Positions 30,026-43,600 of a stretch of 64,000 nt of DNA are shown piece by piece (position 1 is the first letter of the stretch; the number at the start of each line of letters is the position of its first letter). The stretch is from Limanda limanda (lineage: Eukaryota > Chordata > Actinopteri > Pleuronectiformes > Pleuronectidae): the NCBI RefSeq assembly GCF_963576545.1, contig NC_083646.1:16159961-16223960 (forward strand), written 5' to 3'. Under the pieces are notes generated by a model. It made no database searches. It saw only the letters and a program-made list of their open reading frames with translations, and was not told the origin of the DNA. The position numbers and the translations under genes were made by a program.

Positions 30026-33000
30026 GCAAGTTCATCTCTGTTTTGATAGGGTCGTGATAAAGGCTTGAGTTGACCCATGTCTCTGTTCATGGACAACCAA
30101 ACTGTGTCTTTTGTGTGTCTTTGTAAATAGTTAACTTGAGACTGAAGCTGAGACCGAATTTATAATGTTTTAAAGATGTATTTTCTTACTTGAAGAATCA
30201 ATTAAAATGTTAAAAAAATAATATTTACCTGACTGGCAATGGTCATCAGTTTCTCACCAAATATACCCAAGCACAAGTTAAATCTGAAATTATTTGTGTG
30301 TATTTGTACCAGTTTCCCACAGGAGTCATGCTAAGGAGGCAGGCCAGGTTCTGGTCCTGGGCCAGGGGGACGTTGGACAGTTGGGTTTGGGCGAGAGCAT
30401 CATCGAGAGGAAGAAGCCGGCACTCGTGACCTTGCCGGACAAAACTGTGCAAGTGATCGCTGGAGGCATGCACACAGTGTGCCTCAGCGACACTGGTCAT
30501 GTAAGTGAACTGAATCTCTTGTTTCCTTTCAAATTGTTTCCTGCTAACATCTTTACAACATGTCTTTAGTTTCCCAAATAAACAGTATTTGCATTTGTCC
30601 CCCCCAGGTCTATACGTTTGGCTGTAATGACGAAGGGGCACTTGGTCGCGACACATCAGAGGAGGGGTCTGAGATGGTTCCAGGAAAGGTGACGCTGGAG
30701 GAGAAGGTGGTGCAGGTGTCGGCAGGAGACAGCCACACAGCCGCACTCACGGAGGACGGGACACTTTACATCTGGGGCTCCTTCAGGGTGAGTTTGCTCC
30801 TGAGTTTGTATGTTTGTGTGAGTTTTTCCTTTATTTCGTGACTCTTATTACATTTTTAAAACACACAAACTCTCTCTGGATGATATCTAGTATTGTGTCC
30901 CGCATGCCTACACGATGTTGTATTATTAGCTATTGGAACAAGCATGATGCATGCTTATTGGAATCTAAATTTTGTACCAAATGAAAAGGTGTTTTTTTTA
31001 ATACTCAATGGTATTTAAAGCAATTTAGTTGGAGTCATAAAAAACATTTCTCTATTACTTTACTCCCTGTTAATCCTTTAATTCTTTTTAGATTATTTGT
31101 TCCATCTCAGTTGTATTGTGAGACTCATGTTCCTTTCAGCTGCATTTAATGTGGGACCCAACATAAAAAATAATTTAAAAGCTCTTCACGATTACTCTTG
31201 ACTGGAACTCAAGCAAATCACAGAACATCCCGCTGACAAATTAATTTAAACACTCACAGGCTCATTATCACCGAGCTCAAGTCAGAACAAAATAATGTTT
31301 CCCAAGGTTCGTTCATCTCGACACTGTACAACGTCAACAGTAAAGCAAAGTCTATTTATCCACTTTCCCTGCAGGCACTAAGAAAAATAACAACAATTAC
31401 TGCTATAACCCGATCCAAGTCTTTTTGTCTTGCCTCTCTCTGTCTTTCTCTGATTTCCAACTCATTTTTCCAACATCACTCTTCATTTATACAAACATAT
31501 ATTCTTTACCTTTTCATTTCAACAGTACTTTTTCTTTTTTTGTCCACCATTGTAGCTCATGTGAGAAAAAAGTGAGTGAATGCATTCTGCTACCGTTACT
31601 TTAGTTTTCATGCCCTCACAGTTTCCTCTCGCAACACTTATCACTCCTGCTGCCACATCACTCATCAGTTTGTCATTATTAATACTCAATGGCACACTGG
31701 CAATTACATTCCTATTACCTCTGCCTACCTTCTAAATTCCCACTGGATTTCTGATGGTGCTGATATTAACTGTGTGAAACAGAATGTAACCACTGCTTTA
31801 AATTAAAAATCCTATTTATTGATATATCAGATCCCATTAACAAATTGATGTACTTAAAACCTTTGGGAAATGTAATGTTGCACTGTTTTTATTGTTTAAC
31901 TCTGTAGTATCTCTATAATTTTTTATATTTTCATCAATAGAAATTAATTCCATTATTAATTAGAAATAAAGTACAGCTTGACAAAAAAATCATCCACAAT
32001 ACCAAGTCACAAATAAAACATGATTGAACTGGTCCGACACAGATCCTAGTAATCGTTTGAAATACAATAAGTGAACTTGGGATTTACAGGTTAGGACGGT
32101 TATGCCTTTAACAAATGTTTGTGGGAGTGCATAGACAAAGCAACCAACACCTGTAGCTGCTTCGTGTTTGTCCTCGTTATTTAAGACAAGATATTCACTT
32201 AAGATATTCCTGCAGCAAACCAGCACCTGGTCACCAATACCGGCTGTGCAAAGGGAGCTATGTACACAGGCATTAAAGTGTAAAGGACGTATGTGATTAC
32301 AGTATACATGAGTCTGATTTCCCTCAACGCAGACTTGCATTAATTCACTACTCAATTACCACCACTACAACTGATGCACCATCAAAAGGAATGGATATTT
32401 TGAATGGAATCATTCATGTGCTGGAGTTTCTCTCAGGATAACAATGGTGTTATTGGTCTCCTGGAGCCCATGAAGACGTGTCCTGTTCCGGTCAAAGTCC
32501 CCATGTCAGAGACTGTAGTGAAAATTGCTTCAGGTAAGAGACATTCTACCTAAATATATACAGTATGTCCTTATTTGTTAGCTTAATTTTCATTTCTTAC
32601 AGTGTTTCTGTGAATGCTTCAACAGGCAATGATCACCTGGTGCTGGTGACACTCGAGGGAAATGTTTACACATCAGGCACAGCAGAGCAGGGCCAGCTGG
32701 GAAGAGTGCCGGAGCATTTCTCAAACAGAGGCGGCAGGAAAGGCCTCGGTACGCAACAAGTCTCTAGTGTTTTGATGGAATGAAAATCTGATATTAAACA
32801 GTGACATTTCTCTCTAGTTAATCATTACATTGTTGTGTGAAGTGTAGATTACCGTAGTGTGCTTGCTGACTGCGTGTCCTGTGATTTCAGAACGGCTGCT
32901 GGTACCACAGGTGGTTAAAGTCAAAGGCAAAGTTCACTTCATCGATGCCTTCTGCGGCGCATACTTCACCTTCGCTGTTTCTAAAGAAGGACAAGTGTAT

Positions 33001-34110
33001 GGATTTGGCCTCTCCAACTACCACCAGCTGGGTCAGTATGGCCCATCATTGTATCCTCTCATAATGTGCAAGAGGTTTAACTGCAGTGGCATCTGACATA
33101 ACTTTATGGTAGAAGATGTTATGAGGTTATTGTTTGTGTCCTTACACCTTGTTTTTATCCATCTAACCAGGCACTAAAACCCCAAAGCTGTGTTTTGTCC
33201 CCGTGAAACTTGCATGCTTCAAGAACTCTACCATCTCCTGGGTTGACTTCTCTGGAGGACAACATCACACTGTCTGCCTTGATACTGAAGGTAAACTGCA
33301 ACTAGCGGACCACATCGGATCCAGATATTCTACTGTGTGCCTGTTAAAAACAAATCTGTTCAAGTATTAGTAATATGGAAATCATATCTGCGGTCAGGCG
33401 GTTTAAAGAGAGAGGTAATATACAAAACCGAATATCAGTCATTCTAAGGGAATATAAGAAGTAGTGTTTCAAATTTCAAAATTAAATGTAATCATCAGTA
33501 GAAAAGGTTTGTTTTGTTAAACCACCTCTGACTCTTTCAGGACAGGTTTACAGCCTGGGGAGAGCCGAGTATGGTCGCCTTGGTCTGGGTGAAGGGGCGG
33601 AGGAGAAGAATGAGCCCACACCTGTGATGGGGATGGAGCCGGCGAGCGGCGTGACGTCTGGGGCGTCTGTCAGCTACGCGGTCACCAGGGAAGGTGAGAA
33701 ATGATGCAATAAAATCGATATTTGACTGTTTTGAAACAGTGGCAGGTTTTTTGATTGGTTGTTAGAATAGGGTTGGACATATTTGGCCCAATTTTCCATA
33801 CAACCATTCCCAGTGAACGATTCTCCAAACCGGTTTTACAACTTTTGCTATTTACAGACGACATTTAGGTGTAGTTACTAGTTTATATGAATTCCATTAG
33901 TCCATCTGTAATTTGTTTGATCTGCTTCCTCCAGGATCTGTGTACGCCTGGGGCATGGGCACCAACTTGCAGCTTGGTACAGGAGAGGAGGACGACGAGT
34001 GGAAACCTGTTAAGATGACAGGCAAGCAACTGGAGAACCGTACAGTACTCATGGCCTCCAGCGGAGGGCAGCACACAGTCCTTTTGGTCAAAGACATGCA
34101 GGAGAGTTGA
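29950..34110 (+). CDS. rcc1: Rcc1, regulator of chromosome condensation 1 (gene-level, 9 coding exons)
   Basis: Coding exons: 29950-30025, 30313-30500, 30608-30787, 32437-32533, 32626-32748, 32891-33031, 33171-33290, 33541-33693, 33935-34110. They sum to 1254 nt, that is 417 aa plus TGA, against about 421 aa in human. The protein is a seven-bladed beta propeller made of RCC1 repeats, with a basic N-tail ([12 protein letters not shown]). Rcc1 binds nucleosomes and is the guanine-nucleotide exchange factor for Ran, creating the RanGTP gradient used in nuclear transport and spindle assembly. Near-identity to human is visible throughout, for example [51 protein letters not shown] and [16 protein letters not shown]. 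The ASGNDHLV and GGQHHTVC segments line the Ran-binding face in the human protein. Confidence 0.97.
30313..30500 (+). CDS. rcc1: Rcc1 exon 3, first propeller repeat
   Basis: Acceptor TTTGTACCAG ends at 30312, donor GTAAGT at 30501; 188 nt. It encodes [20 protein letters not shown] and [15 protein letters not shown] (human [15 protein letters not shown]). Confidence 0.96.
30608..30787 (+). CDS. rcc1: Rcc1 exon 4
   Basis: Acceptor TGTCCCCCCCAG ends at 30607, donor GTGAGT at 30788; 180 nt, phase 0 in and out. It encodes [20 protein letters not shown] through LYIWGSFR. Confidence 0.96.
32437..32533 (+). CDS. rcc1: Rcc1 exon 5
   Basis: Acceptor TTTCTCTCAG ends at 32436, donor GTAAGA at 32534; 97 nt, phase 1 out. 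It encodes [20 protein letters not shown] and [12 protein letters not shown]. The preceding intron (about 1.65 kb) is AT-rich with no gene in it. Confidence 0.95.
32626..32748 (+). CDS. rcc1: Rcc1 exon 6
   Basis: Acceptor GCTTCAACAG ends at 32625, donor GTACGC at 32749; 123 nt. It encodes [20 protein letters not shown], then [17 protein letters not shown]. The Asp of GNDH is the conserved residue needed for Ran exchange in human RCC1. Confidence 0.95.
32891..33031 (+). CDS. rcc1: Rcc1 exon 7
   Basis: Acceptor TGTGATTTCAG ends at 32890, donor GTCAGT at 33032; 141 nt. It encodes [20 protein letters not shown], then [20 protein letters not shown] and LSNYHQLG. Confidence 0.95.
33171..33290 (+). 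CDS. rcc1: Rcc1 exon 8
   Basis: Acceptor CATCTAACCAG ends at 33170, donor GTAAAC at 33291; 120 nt. It encodes [20 protein letters not shown], then [20 protein letters not shown]. The His pair is part of the Ran-binding face. Confidence 0.95.
33541..33693 (+). CDS. rcc1: Rcc1 exon 9
   Basis: Acceptor CTCTTTCAG ends at 33540, donor GTGAGA at 33694; 153 nt. It encodes [20 protein letters not shown] and ends [12 protein letters not shown]. Confidence 0.95.
33935..34110 (+). CDS. rcc1: Rcc1 terminal coding exon
   Basis: Acceptor TTCCTCCAG ends at 33934; 176 nt ending in TGA. It encodes [20 protein letters not shown] and [15 protein letters not shown] (human [15 protein letters not shown]). Confidence 0.96.
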
Positions 34111-34695
34111 TGTCCATCTGTGGCAGAGAAATGATGAGGGATCTGATTCAAGGTGGGGCCTAGCCTATTTGCAGGGAGGGGGTTGATCTGTATGTGGCTT
34201 ACTGTGCTTAGCTGAGGGGAGGGGAGAGGTTCAGCCCCTTTTACCAATGCTCCGCTCTACGTAGCTGTGGGGGGGCATTTCTGTGGATGTTTGGAAGATC
34301 ATGAGAGACTATTTTTTTAAATCCAGTTTTTGATGTTCACTTTGAATTCATTATAAGTCATTAGAATGACTGTAAAGTGGCATATGTGATGTTTGTGAAT
34401 GTGACTGCATGTACATAAAGGAAATGAGAGTGCAGAGGTTTTAATGATTTCCCCACACATTAGTCTTTTAATGTCTCTTTGTTTTCTTATCTTCAAAGCA
34501 ATAATTCAGTTGACCTTGGTTCAGCCTGGACATTTATACTTAATGGGTTTAATATGTGAGACTACTGTTCGTTTTGTTTACAGGGCAAACAAAATGGTTG
34601 TGGCTATTTGGACTTTTGGAAACGTGTCATAATGTATTCTGCATTTTGTTGGTTTTTCCCAGACTGAAAATAAAGATAACAATTTTAAAATGAAT
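34111..34695 (+). other. rcc1: Rcc1 3' UTR with polyadenylation signal
   Basis: AATAAA at 34669-34674 lies about 560 bases after the stop codon and fits a single short 3' UTR. Confidence 0.75.
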
Positions 34696-37600
34696 ACGGA
34701 CAACTTTTGAACTTTTCCCCTTTTGCTTCCAAGTTGGCACCATTTCCATTACCGATGACTACCAGGCTAAATGAAGGCACTGTGCTTTCTTTCTTGGTTG
34801 AGCAACGGCAAACTCACTTCCTTTGTGCCAAAGCCTCAACTTTCCCAGGAGTTCCTGTACCCCGTCACAGAAAGATTTGCATTGTGAAAGTATAACGCTT
34901 TATGGGAAGTCAAAAAATCTGTAAATGTCTCCATACTAATCTGTGGATTCATCCAACTAGAAACAAGAAACTATTTTAAAATGTCCCTTTCAGCTCTGGG
35001 AGGTTGATGAACACTGGTTTCTGGCATGTAGACAATAGTCAGTAGTTATGATGACTCAAAAAGAATAGTCTGCAGTTGGATCAGTAATGAAAAATCTGTC
35101 ACTGCAGCTCCGCTGTGCACAGACATGCTTAATGGAAGGAAAAATCCACAATAAAACACAATATTATTCACATTATTTTTAGGTTTGACATTTTAGTCAA
35201 TCTGTAAAACATTTGTCAGATAACTTATTAAAAAATGTGGAAACATTTTTTCCATCGTAACTTCTAATACATCTTCATTTTGTCTCTCATACCTAAAGTA
35301 CCTTGATGAAAAAAGCTTTAAAAATTGGTCCTCCTGAATGTGGGAACTATTGCTGCAGGGAAGGAGCAAAATGTGGCAATTGCATTTCTGTCCAATCTGA
35401 TTATAATCACCCTTCATCTTCGCAAGTGAACAAACTCAATTTAGTGAGACAGTTATATCCACAGTACTGTAGGTCATCATCAGCACCAGTTCTGCCCAAC
35501 AGCATCTTCACCCTGTTTTCCTAATGCCTATTAAGGAAGTAAACACCACATCCTTGCACTTGAAGTCATGAATTTAAATCAGAAACACTTAAGGATGCAA
35601 ATGACGGCACGAGTACATACATCAAAGCTACATGCCTTTGTGTTTTATCTGGGGGGAAATGTGCAAGGTCCTCGCTTGTGTCATCTTGCTTTCATCTGAC
35701 CAAAAAAACAGATGATGAAGTATATAAGGGTTGAATCCTGTGAAGAGCTGTCGTGGCGAAAAAAGCTCCTCAAAAAGCTTTGAAATCCTTAAGTACCTTT
35801 CACAAGCAGTTAATTCATCACTGCGAACCCTTGTTTCTATTGCATCGCTGTTTGTTCTGCGTCAGGGCAGAAATATGAGGAATACATTTGCTGGGTAGTT
35901 ACTGTTGTACCGTGGCTAAAAGGCTTTATCAGAAAAAACAAGATTGATGGTTATGCTTAACTGTTTTTCAAGGTCTCTGTTCTACGTGGGTGTAAACTCT
36001 TCAATATGAAACGATTCTGGGTATTATGTGAAACTCGGCTTTCTCTTTTACAGCGAGACTTTCTATTCAAAATGCTTTTTGAAGAAGTTTCTTCAACGTA
36101 TTTCAAAAGGAAAATTGTTATGCCTTATAGTAGTGGCAGCAGCAACCCTGGGCATAATGTTTGGGGTCTTTACATCAATTTCTACAAACTGTATAGATGC
36201 AATTTCCGTGAATGGGATATCTAAGGAATTTGGTTGCACTAATTCTATTTCGGTGGTCAAAGTTCAATGTCACTGTGACCTCACAAAACACGTCAATAGT
36301 CTATAGGATAATTATGGCAGAAGCTAACAAATAGGATAAATTGGTAAAGTGAGATTTTATATGCAAACAGTCAGCTTCATTGTTATAGTCTTCTGTAGAA
36401 ACCCTTTTCTGATCATTATTCAACAGAGGGGGAGGTTGGGAACATATTTGACTGCTCTACTGTTTCACACAACTGAAGTGATTTATAGATATAGATCTGT
36501 GTGTGTGTGAGAGAGAGAGAGTAGCTTCTTTTTTTAACAGTCAAGATCAATTTGATCTAAATATTCATCTATGACCAATAAATTGGTTTTATGCTATACA
36601 ATTTTAAGTTTTCAGTATATATGGTTGTAAACTGTATATTAAACGAACTGTGTACAGTACTTAGTAAACATAACAGTCTCTGGCACCCAGACCACTTCCT
36701 GGTAGGAAAGTATTTTCTTACATAATTTCAACCAGGAAAGAAAACCGTCAGGTTTGGCAGTGACGCATAAGAAAAGAAAACATTATTCTGACTGCAGTTT
36801 TGAAATATATAATACTGAATAACAACTTCATATTTTACCAGATAAAACATTTTCTCTTGAAATTTTGCCTCAGGTCAGTGATGAACTGCTACAATGTGAA
36901 GCTGTGTAAAATATTTAGTGGTATTATGATGATGAAAAAACCTTGAGACACTCTCTCCTCAATGTGTCTGAATTGTAAATCAATGATTTCGTTTTTGGAC
37001 ACCTTTATTGAAACCTCTAGACTGTGTTAAATTTCTCAAGTGTATTTGTTTCATTGCCTGGTTCTGAACCTTCCAGACCTTCAGAATTATAGCTGTATTA
37101 TTTAAAAACACCTGTGCTAACTTGATTGAACTGATTTAACCTGTGAGGTAAAAGCATCTGTTAACAGCCGCACAGATGTTAAAGACGAAGCATTCAAATG
37201 TCTCATAATGCTCAGAAAATCCATCCATTCCCAGGAGAAAGGAGACGCATCCACAGAGGAGTTCAGTGGAGACATCCTGTGATTTATTCTTTTGACTCGT
37301 AGAAACTTTAACAGGATATTTTTCGTAATGCATGTGGCCTCTAATCTTCTTCTTGAAAAGCTAGAGGAATCACAGAGGAGACCGAGGATTCTCAGGCACC
37401 TGCTCCGCCACACATTCACTCTCATAATGGAGAGAGAGGAATGAATCACTTCTATTGGCGGCTCCACTGTGAGCAGAGCACCAGGCTTTCAGCAGCTTTT
37501 GTTTTTGGAGACTCTGTCTTTGCACGACACTGCTGTAACAGGCTCGTGTCAGGCGGCGCATCTTGCCTCATTTAGCTCCGTCTTAATTGGGATGTGGCAG

Positions 37601-40600
37601 TTCTTGAGCCCTTGCTGCTTTTTTTAATTAACTCTTGGTACATTTTATCGAGTGCTGCCTCTCAAGTATGTCTTCATCAAGACATCCAGAGTGTTATGAG
37701 GGTGCAAATGCTCCGGAGAGATCTCATTCAGGGTTGTCAAGTGGGAACCTGTTGAATAAGACACAGCAGGAAGGATTTATCCAAATTATTATTATTATTA
37801 TTATTATTTTTTCAAGCTCTCTCTCACATATACAGGAAACCTTTCTCTCATAAAAAGAAAAGGCTCAAATGCATCCATGTATCTGGAACTTGTAGATAAA
37901 ATGAGGTGAATTGATTGTGAGCAAATGTAGCCTCAAACTAGAAAGGCATCATTAGAGGGTATATTTGTGTACATGTAAAGTACATTTAAAGTCAAAAGAT
38001 TCACATTTGTATTTAGATCTGGCCCCAAACACTCAAATATCAGTCCCTTAAACATGATTTTCATCAATATCCATGTAGTTTTCTCTAATGAAATCAAGGA
38101 AATGTTGAAACAAAATCTCGCAATTTAAAAAATCACCCGAGTTCTAGTCAGTAGTTTCTGCGTAATCGGCCAAAGTCTTTGACAACAGGAACTCCCATGA
38201 CCTCTCATGAGGTAACAATTCAACACAATACCTGCCAAACACTTGAAATCCGTTTACTGTTCAGATAAAGCATTCATTTCCCTCCTCTCTTTCACCATAG
38301 AGGTTATAAAACATGTGCCTTGTTTAATCGCCTGTGTTTGATGGTGGAGATTGACATGTGACCCTTCAAACCTTTTTCATTACCTTAAAGTAAGCACATT
38401 ATTCTTGCTAGTGCCGTCACCCTCCCTGTGCTTTAATGTCTGGATGGATTTGACATGAAGAAGCTCCCCTTTGCAGCAGTGGAACAACAACAACACCACC
38501 TGCCCCCTGCCTGCTCCTGATGCATTAAGAGCCGTATGAAATGCTAAATGTTGCCATGGGAGAGGAGCTGTTGAAGCCTCTTGAAAGCTCTAACAGGAGA
38601 ATTGTTTACTCTGAGAAAAACGGTCTTTTCCGGGACCGTGTGCGTAGGAAAGCGTATAGGGTATTATCAACAAATGAATATCTGTCTTGCTGTTAAGCAA
38701 GTGGCTCTCCAAACCCTTAGTCCTCACTCAGTGATTACTGGAGATTGCCTTGATAGGCTCAAGATCCACGAACTCTTCAGTTAAGTCTGAGCAGCAGTGT
38801 GAAAGCTCAAGCCTCAAACCAATGGGTCAAAATGTAGTCTGACCAAAAGAGATCAAAACTGATCCAAATTAAACTGAACCATCATTCTGTTCATTGACGG
38901 TGTGAAAACACTTTTTGGGATAGTTCAGTCTACCCACAGGCGAAGTACAGTGGACTGCACATCAGAAGCACCGGGAAATTGTGTTTTATCGTTCTGGTCA
39001 TCCTTGAACGGTCAACCTGACCAGCAATAATATAGCAAACAGGACTGAGCTGACGGACCACTCAAATCCACTTATCTGAGATACACTGACGCAATCACGT
39101 CTCACGGTCTCATAGCAGCCAAAGATATAACAGCTCCATCTAAAATCTTTGTTGCAGCTGTGAACCCACTACTGATAACACTAGACAAGTCGCCCATGAA
39201 ATGGATGGTCCTGGTAAGAAGAAAAGGAAAGGTGGAGGAGAGAGGGAGAGAATTGAGAAGAGAAAAGCTCTTGCCACAGAAGCAGCTAAATACTGCAAAA
39301 ATAATAATATAATAGCACTTATCAAAAAAACTTATACAAAGTGATTCACAAAATACATGGTATAAAATTAAGACAAATACACTCAGTATTCAATATAGAG
39401 TACTTCAGTCCCAAATTGAGGTATTTTGTCATTGGATGACCTTGCTCCTCCCCAATGAACATAGTGGCCAAATTTATAACTAGTCTGGTATATGAATAGC
39501 AGCCAACATAGCTGATGGTGTACATATGTCATACAAAATAATTTAGTGCACTCCCTAAATGAAGTATGAAACCAAAACTAACTGGTTTGAATGTTTACAG
39601 TGGAACAGAACATGAGAAGTGGTTCAGACCTCGGTAAGAACATCCTTATATACTTCAAATGCAGGAGGCCTTTATTAACGGTTAGCCCGGAGCAAAGACT
39701 ATCTGAGAAGGTTTAGGAGCCCCCCCCCCCTGCCCTTACCACTCAGCTGGCAGATGGCGCCCAGTTTTAATCCCATCATCGCTCCTCAGCAGGGAATCCC
39801 CCAAGTATTTGGTCTCTTGTGAAAATCAAGAAATTCCTTTTTACACTTCTCACCTTTGTACAAAAGCATCAAGGAAACTGAATGACAATCTATGACAGAG
39901 AACCACAGGCCAAAGGGATTATCTAAATCTCTGCATTATCATTACCTGATTCATTTTAGACCTTCCGTTTTGGATTATGTAGCTCAGCACTGGCAGGGTG
40001 TGCACTGGCAGACAAGTATTTAGGTGTCTATTGTTACGTTGAAAGAACTGCATGATTGCAGAACTGTGTGCCGGAGATACGATGGAGCAAATCTGTCTTT
40101 GCTGTGTTAGTGAGGAGCAAGACACCTCCCTCATTCCCTCTCTGTAGATCTCTTCACGGTCTCCTTCACAGATAAATGAGCAGGAGAACACGTGTAATCC
40201 AGATGAAAAAGAAAAGACACTCTTGCTTCAAAACTACCAGACTCTCTAAGATTGTAATGCCAGAAAGGGGAAAACAAGCATTACAACACTGAGCGCTGTT
40301 ATAGATGCTTCAGCGAGATGGTCTCTCCGTTCTCCCTCCGTTAATTTGTTTGAGTGCATGTGCAACCATTGGCTGGGGTTAGATGAAAGCTTTTAATAAT
40401 GTTGTTGTCACAAGCTGGAACTGCTCTACAGTATCTGAGTGTGTTTGTTTGTGCACGTTTGATTGCATAGGTTTTACAGCCTAAACACAGCTACACTATG
40501 TTTTCAGATAGGACAGTATAGTGCCGTAGATCCATCTGTTGAATAAAGCACTTCACTCGTCATATTTTAAAACGGACAGCGAGCAGTTTAGTTGAGTCGG

Positions 40601-43600
40601 GAGCCGGCTCATGCTGGACTAAATTATTCATTTTGCTGCTTTTTCATTTGTCTTTTACACAGCGACCATATAGGCATGTATATTTCATAGAGAACATGCA
40701 ACAGTATATGCTCTGCAGCACAAAGGAAATCTACAGCTCACACACACACACACACACACACGCACCCCTTGCTGTCACAAATGTCACTTCTGTCTGCTCT
40801 TGCCTGACGATAGCTTTGCGATGTCTAATACAGGGAATTTCCTTAGATGTTTGCACTGAACCTGTCTGGTCGCAGAAACTCAAGCTGTTCAACAATCTAA
40901 CTTTCACTTCTCTCTGACACCATCAGATATTCAGCAGAGACAGATTTCAGCCTTTTACTGTGTTCAACAAGTTCAATGAAACACCACTCGAAGATGTAAT
41001 CCCTGGACAACCACACAGCACGGCCACGGCCAAATGATCTGTGATTTTCTACACACTGCCCTGTGAGCCTGCACTGGCATTGACATTAAGAATGTTTTGT
41101 GTAAGTGTTAACTCCTTCTCTACAACACGATGGTTATTGACCGATCCTGACTGCACTCGACTGGCACTCTAATGCGACCCATGGAGTTAAGTGTTCACAA
41201 TCCGCATTCAATGAAAACTCATTCCTTGAAAAGATAATACAATGTTTTTTTGTTTTTGTTTCATCCTCCAGGGTTAGTTTTAAGAGTGATCGTCTGATTT
41301 TGTGTTCAGTCAGTGTTTGTGCCTGTTTGATTATGAGGACAAGGCTGGTGATATGCATTTCACTTATAGTCAACAAATTGTGTGGATGCTAATAATTATT
41401 GTGTGTGTGTGTTTGTGTAGCTATAGCCTGATTGATGTTCCCCTCTGTGCTTAAAGCTCCATTTAATGTCCAGAAAGTATTAGATGCACTGAGTGAAATA
41501 CACTTTGGACTGGGTCACATGTTCCTTTTTAATCAAGAAGCAATATAGTTTATTTTCAGTTGATCCACACTGTGACACTGTGACGCTGTTGTAAATACGT
41601 AGAACACCAAATAAATATAAAATATATAGATTACCTTCCTTCTGCCCTCTTGAAAGGCACAATCTAAATCCAACTTTTTATTTTTAATGTAATCCTATTT
41701 CTTTAAATAATGAATGTATAAAGATCACAAGCCGTATTGATTGATTTATATATTGTTTAATGAGTTACTTCTCCAGGGTGTCTGTTGTCTGGAAACTCCA
41801 ATATCATCCCTGACTTTAAGTTGTGTTTGTGTCCAGTCATATTTACGCTCTCATTTTAGATGTATTGTATCCACCTCCCTTAGCCCCCAGCTTCCTGCAG
41901 CCACCAGGGGCTTCCAGGTCAAACGCTGCTGAGCCGAATCTGTAATCCATATGTCATCATACCGACTAATTACATGTGTGACTCCCTGAAGGCCTCACTG
42001 GCATTTACAGATCATGAGGGTAATGTTTACAACACCTGTAAGAACGATCACAGAAAATAAATCATTGGATTCAAAATGGAGCGTTATCGACAGGTTGCAG
42101 TATTTCAATTTATGCTCCAAAATGGACACAAAGCAGTTGTTATATTAGTACAATAAGATACTTTTTGTATACTGTGTTTGCTGCAACAACAACAAGATAT
42201 ACAAATGTATGAAGATCAATCACTTTCTCCACAAAACAATTCACTTTTTTTGCAAAGAGAACCAAACAGAAAGCTGAATAAGGCATTACGGTACAGATTT
42301 TCATTCAGCAGAAAAACATCCACATAAATAATGTATTTACAGGAATGGTTGTAAAAAAAAAATCAGATACAGTCCAGGCAGGAGACAGGAACTATTGATT
42401 TGTTTTGAAAATGTATGAATGCTTTTCCTAGTATGAGTAGCACTTCATCAAAAATACATAGTTAAATAACATTCAACTCTACTAATTAATTACAAGTGAA
42501 GCTTAATGTTACAATAGCTTAACCAAACAAAAAACACATTACCACTTAATAATATGCTGTTACATAACAATGTTATACTTGATACAGTATATACTGTAGA
42601 GCTCTACCCTTTTTAAATTAACCTGCATCTCTTGAGGGGCAAAATCACTGCCGTCCATTTGACTGGTCCCATAAAATGTGTAAAGGCATGTCCACAAAAC
42701 TGTCCGACAATCATCAGAGGAAAATTACCAGTCGACATGTATGTCAATGCATCTGATCCAGTTTTGGCCTGCCTCCATGCCAGTTCGGGGTCATATCACT
42801 GTACGTTGAACCTACTGTGTCTTGTTGCTCTGTCATTTGAATGTTTGATTGTGCAAAAGAAAAAACAGAGCAGCCAAACTGCCAGAGAAGTGATACACTG
42901 GAAGTGCCAGACATCTTTCACAATGTAGCAGAATGTAAAAATGTCCTTGTCTTCATATAGAATCTGACCTCAGAGATAGATCTGTTACTTTGTCTGTACT
43001 ACTGTAACAATACTATTACCATTCACAAAATACAGCCAGAAAAGAATTAGGACAGATATGCATATTTCAGTGTGTTGCCTCTGTACTCCACGGTGCACTG
43101 GATGAGAAATTAAACACTTAGAGGTTTAAGTCCCAAATCAAATTCAACTTTAGCTATAAAAGCATTTTAGTGTTTATGAACAATGGACTAAAAGCTGCTT
43201 GTAATAATAAAACCGTGGTAATGTAGTTTTCAGCCGTTAGATGTTTTCAAACAGGCTTTTCAAACCCACTTTATCCTCCAGTCCGCCAAACTTGGGGAAA
43301 AAACACTATTTAACCTGCTCACATAAGCCATTCTCACCTCCTGCTGTGACAGCGGTGTTTTCTCAGTCACTCAGGTCTCCATCAAGTGGAAAACATGATC
43401 TGTGGGAGGTCAGGTGACTGACTCAAGCAATCTCAGGCCACTGTTTGGCTTTAAACAGACTCAGGTTGCCTTGTCTGTGTGTTTAAGATCAATGTCGTCC
43501 CTCCCTGAACAATCGGATCATTGTGCGACTGTGTACTCTACGAGCCCTTCATTGTTCACCTAAGACCTACACACGAATGTTAAAAGCTCACAACTCATAA

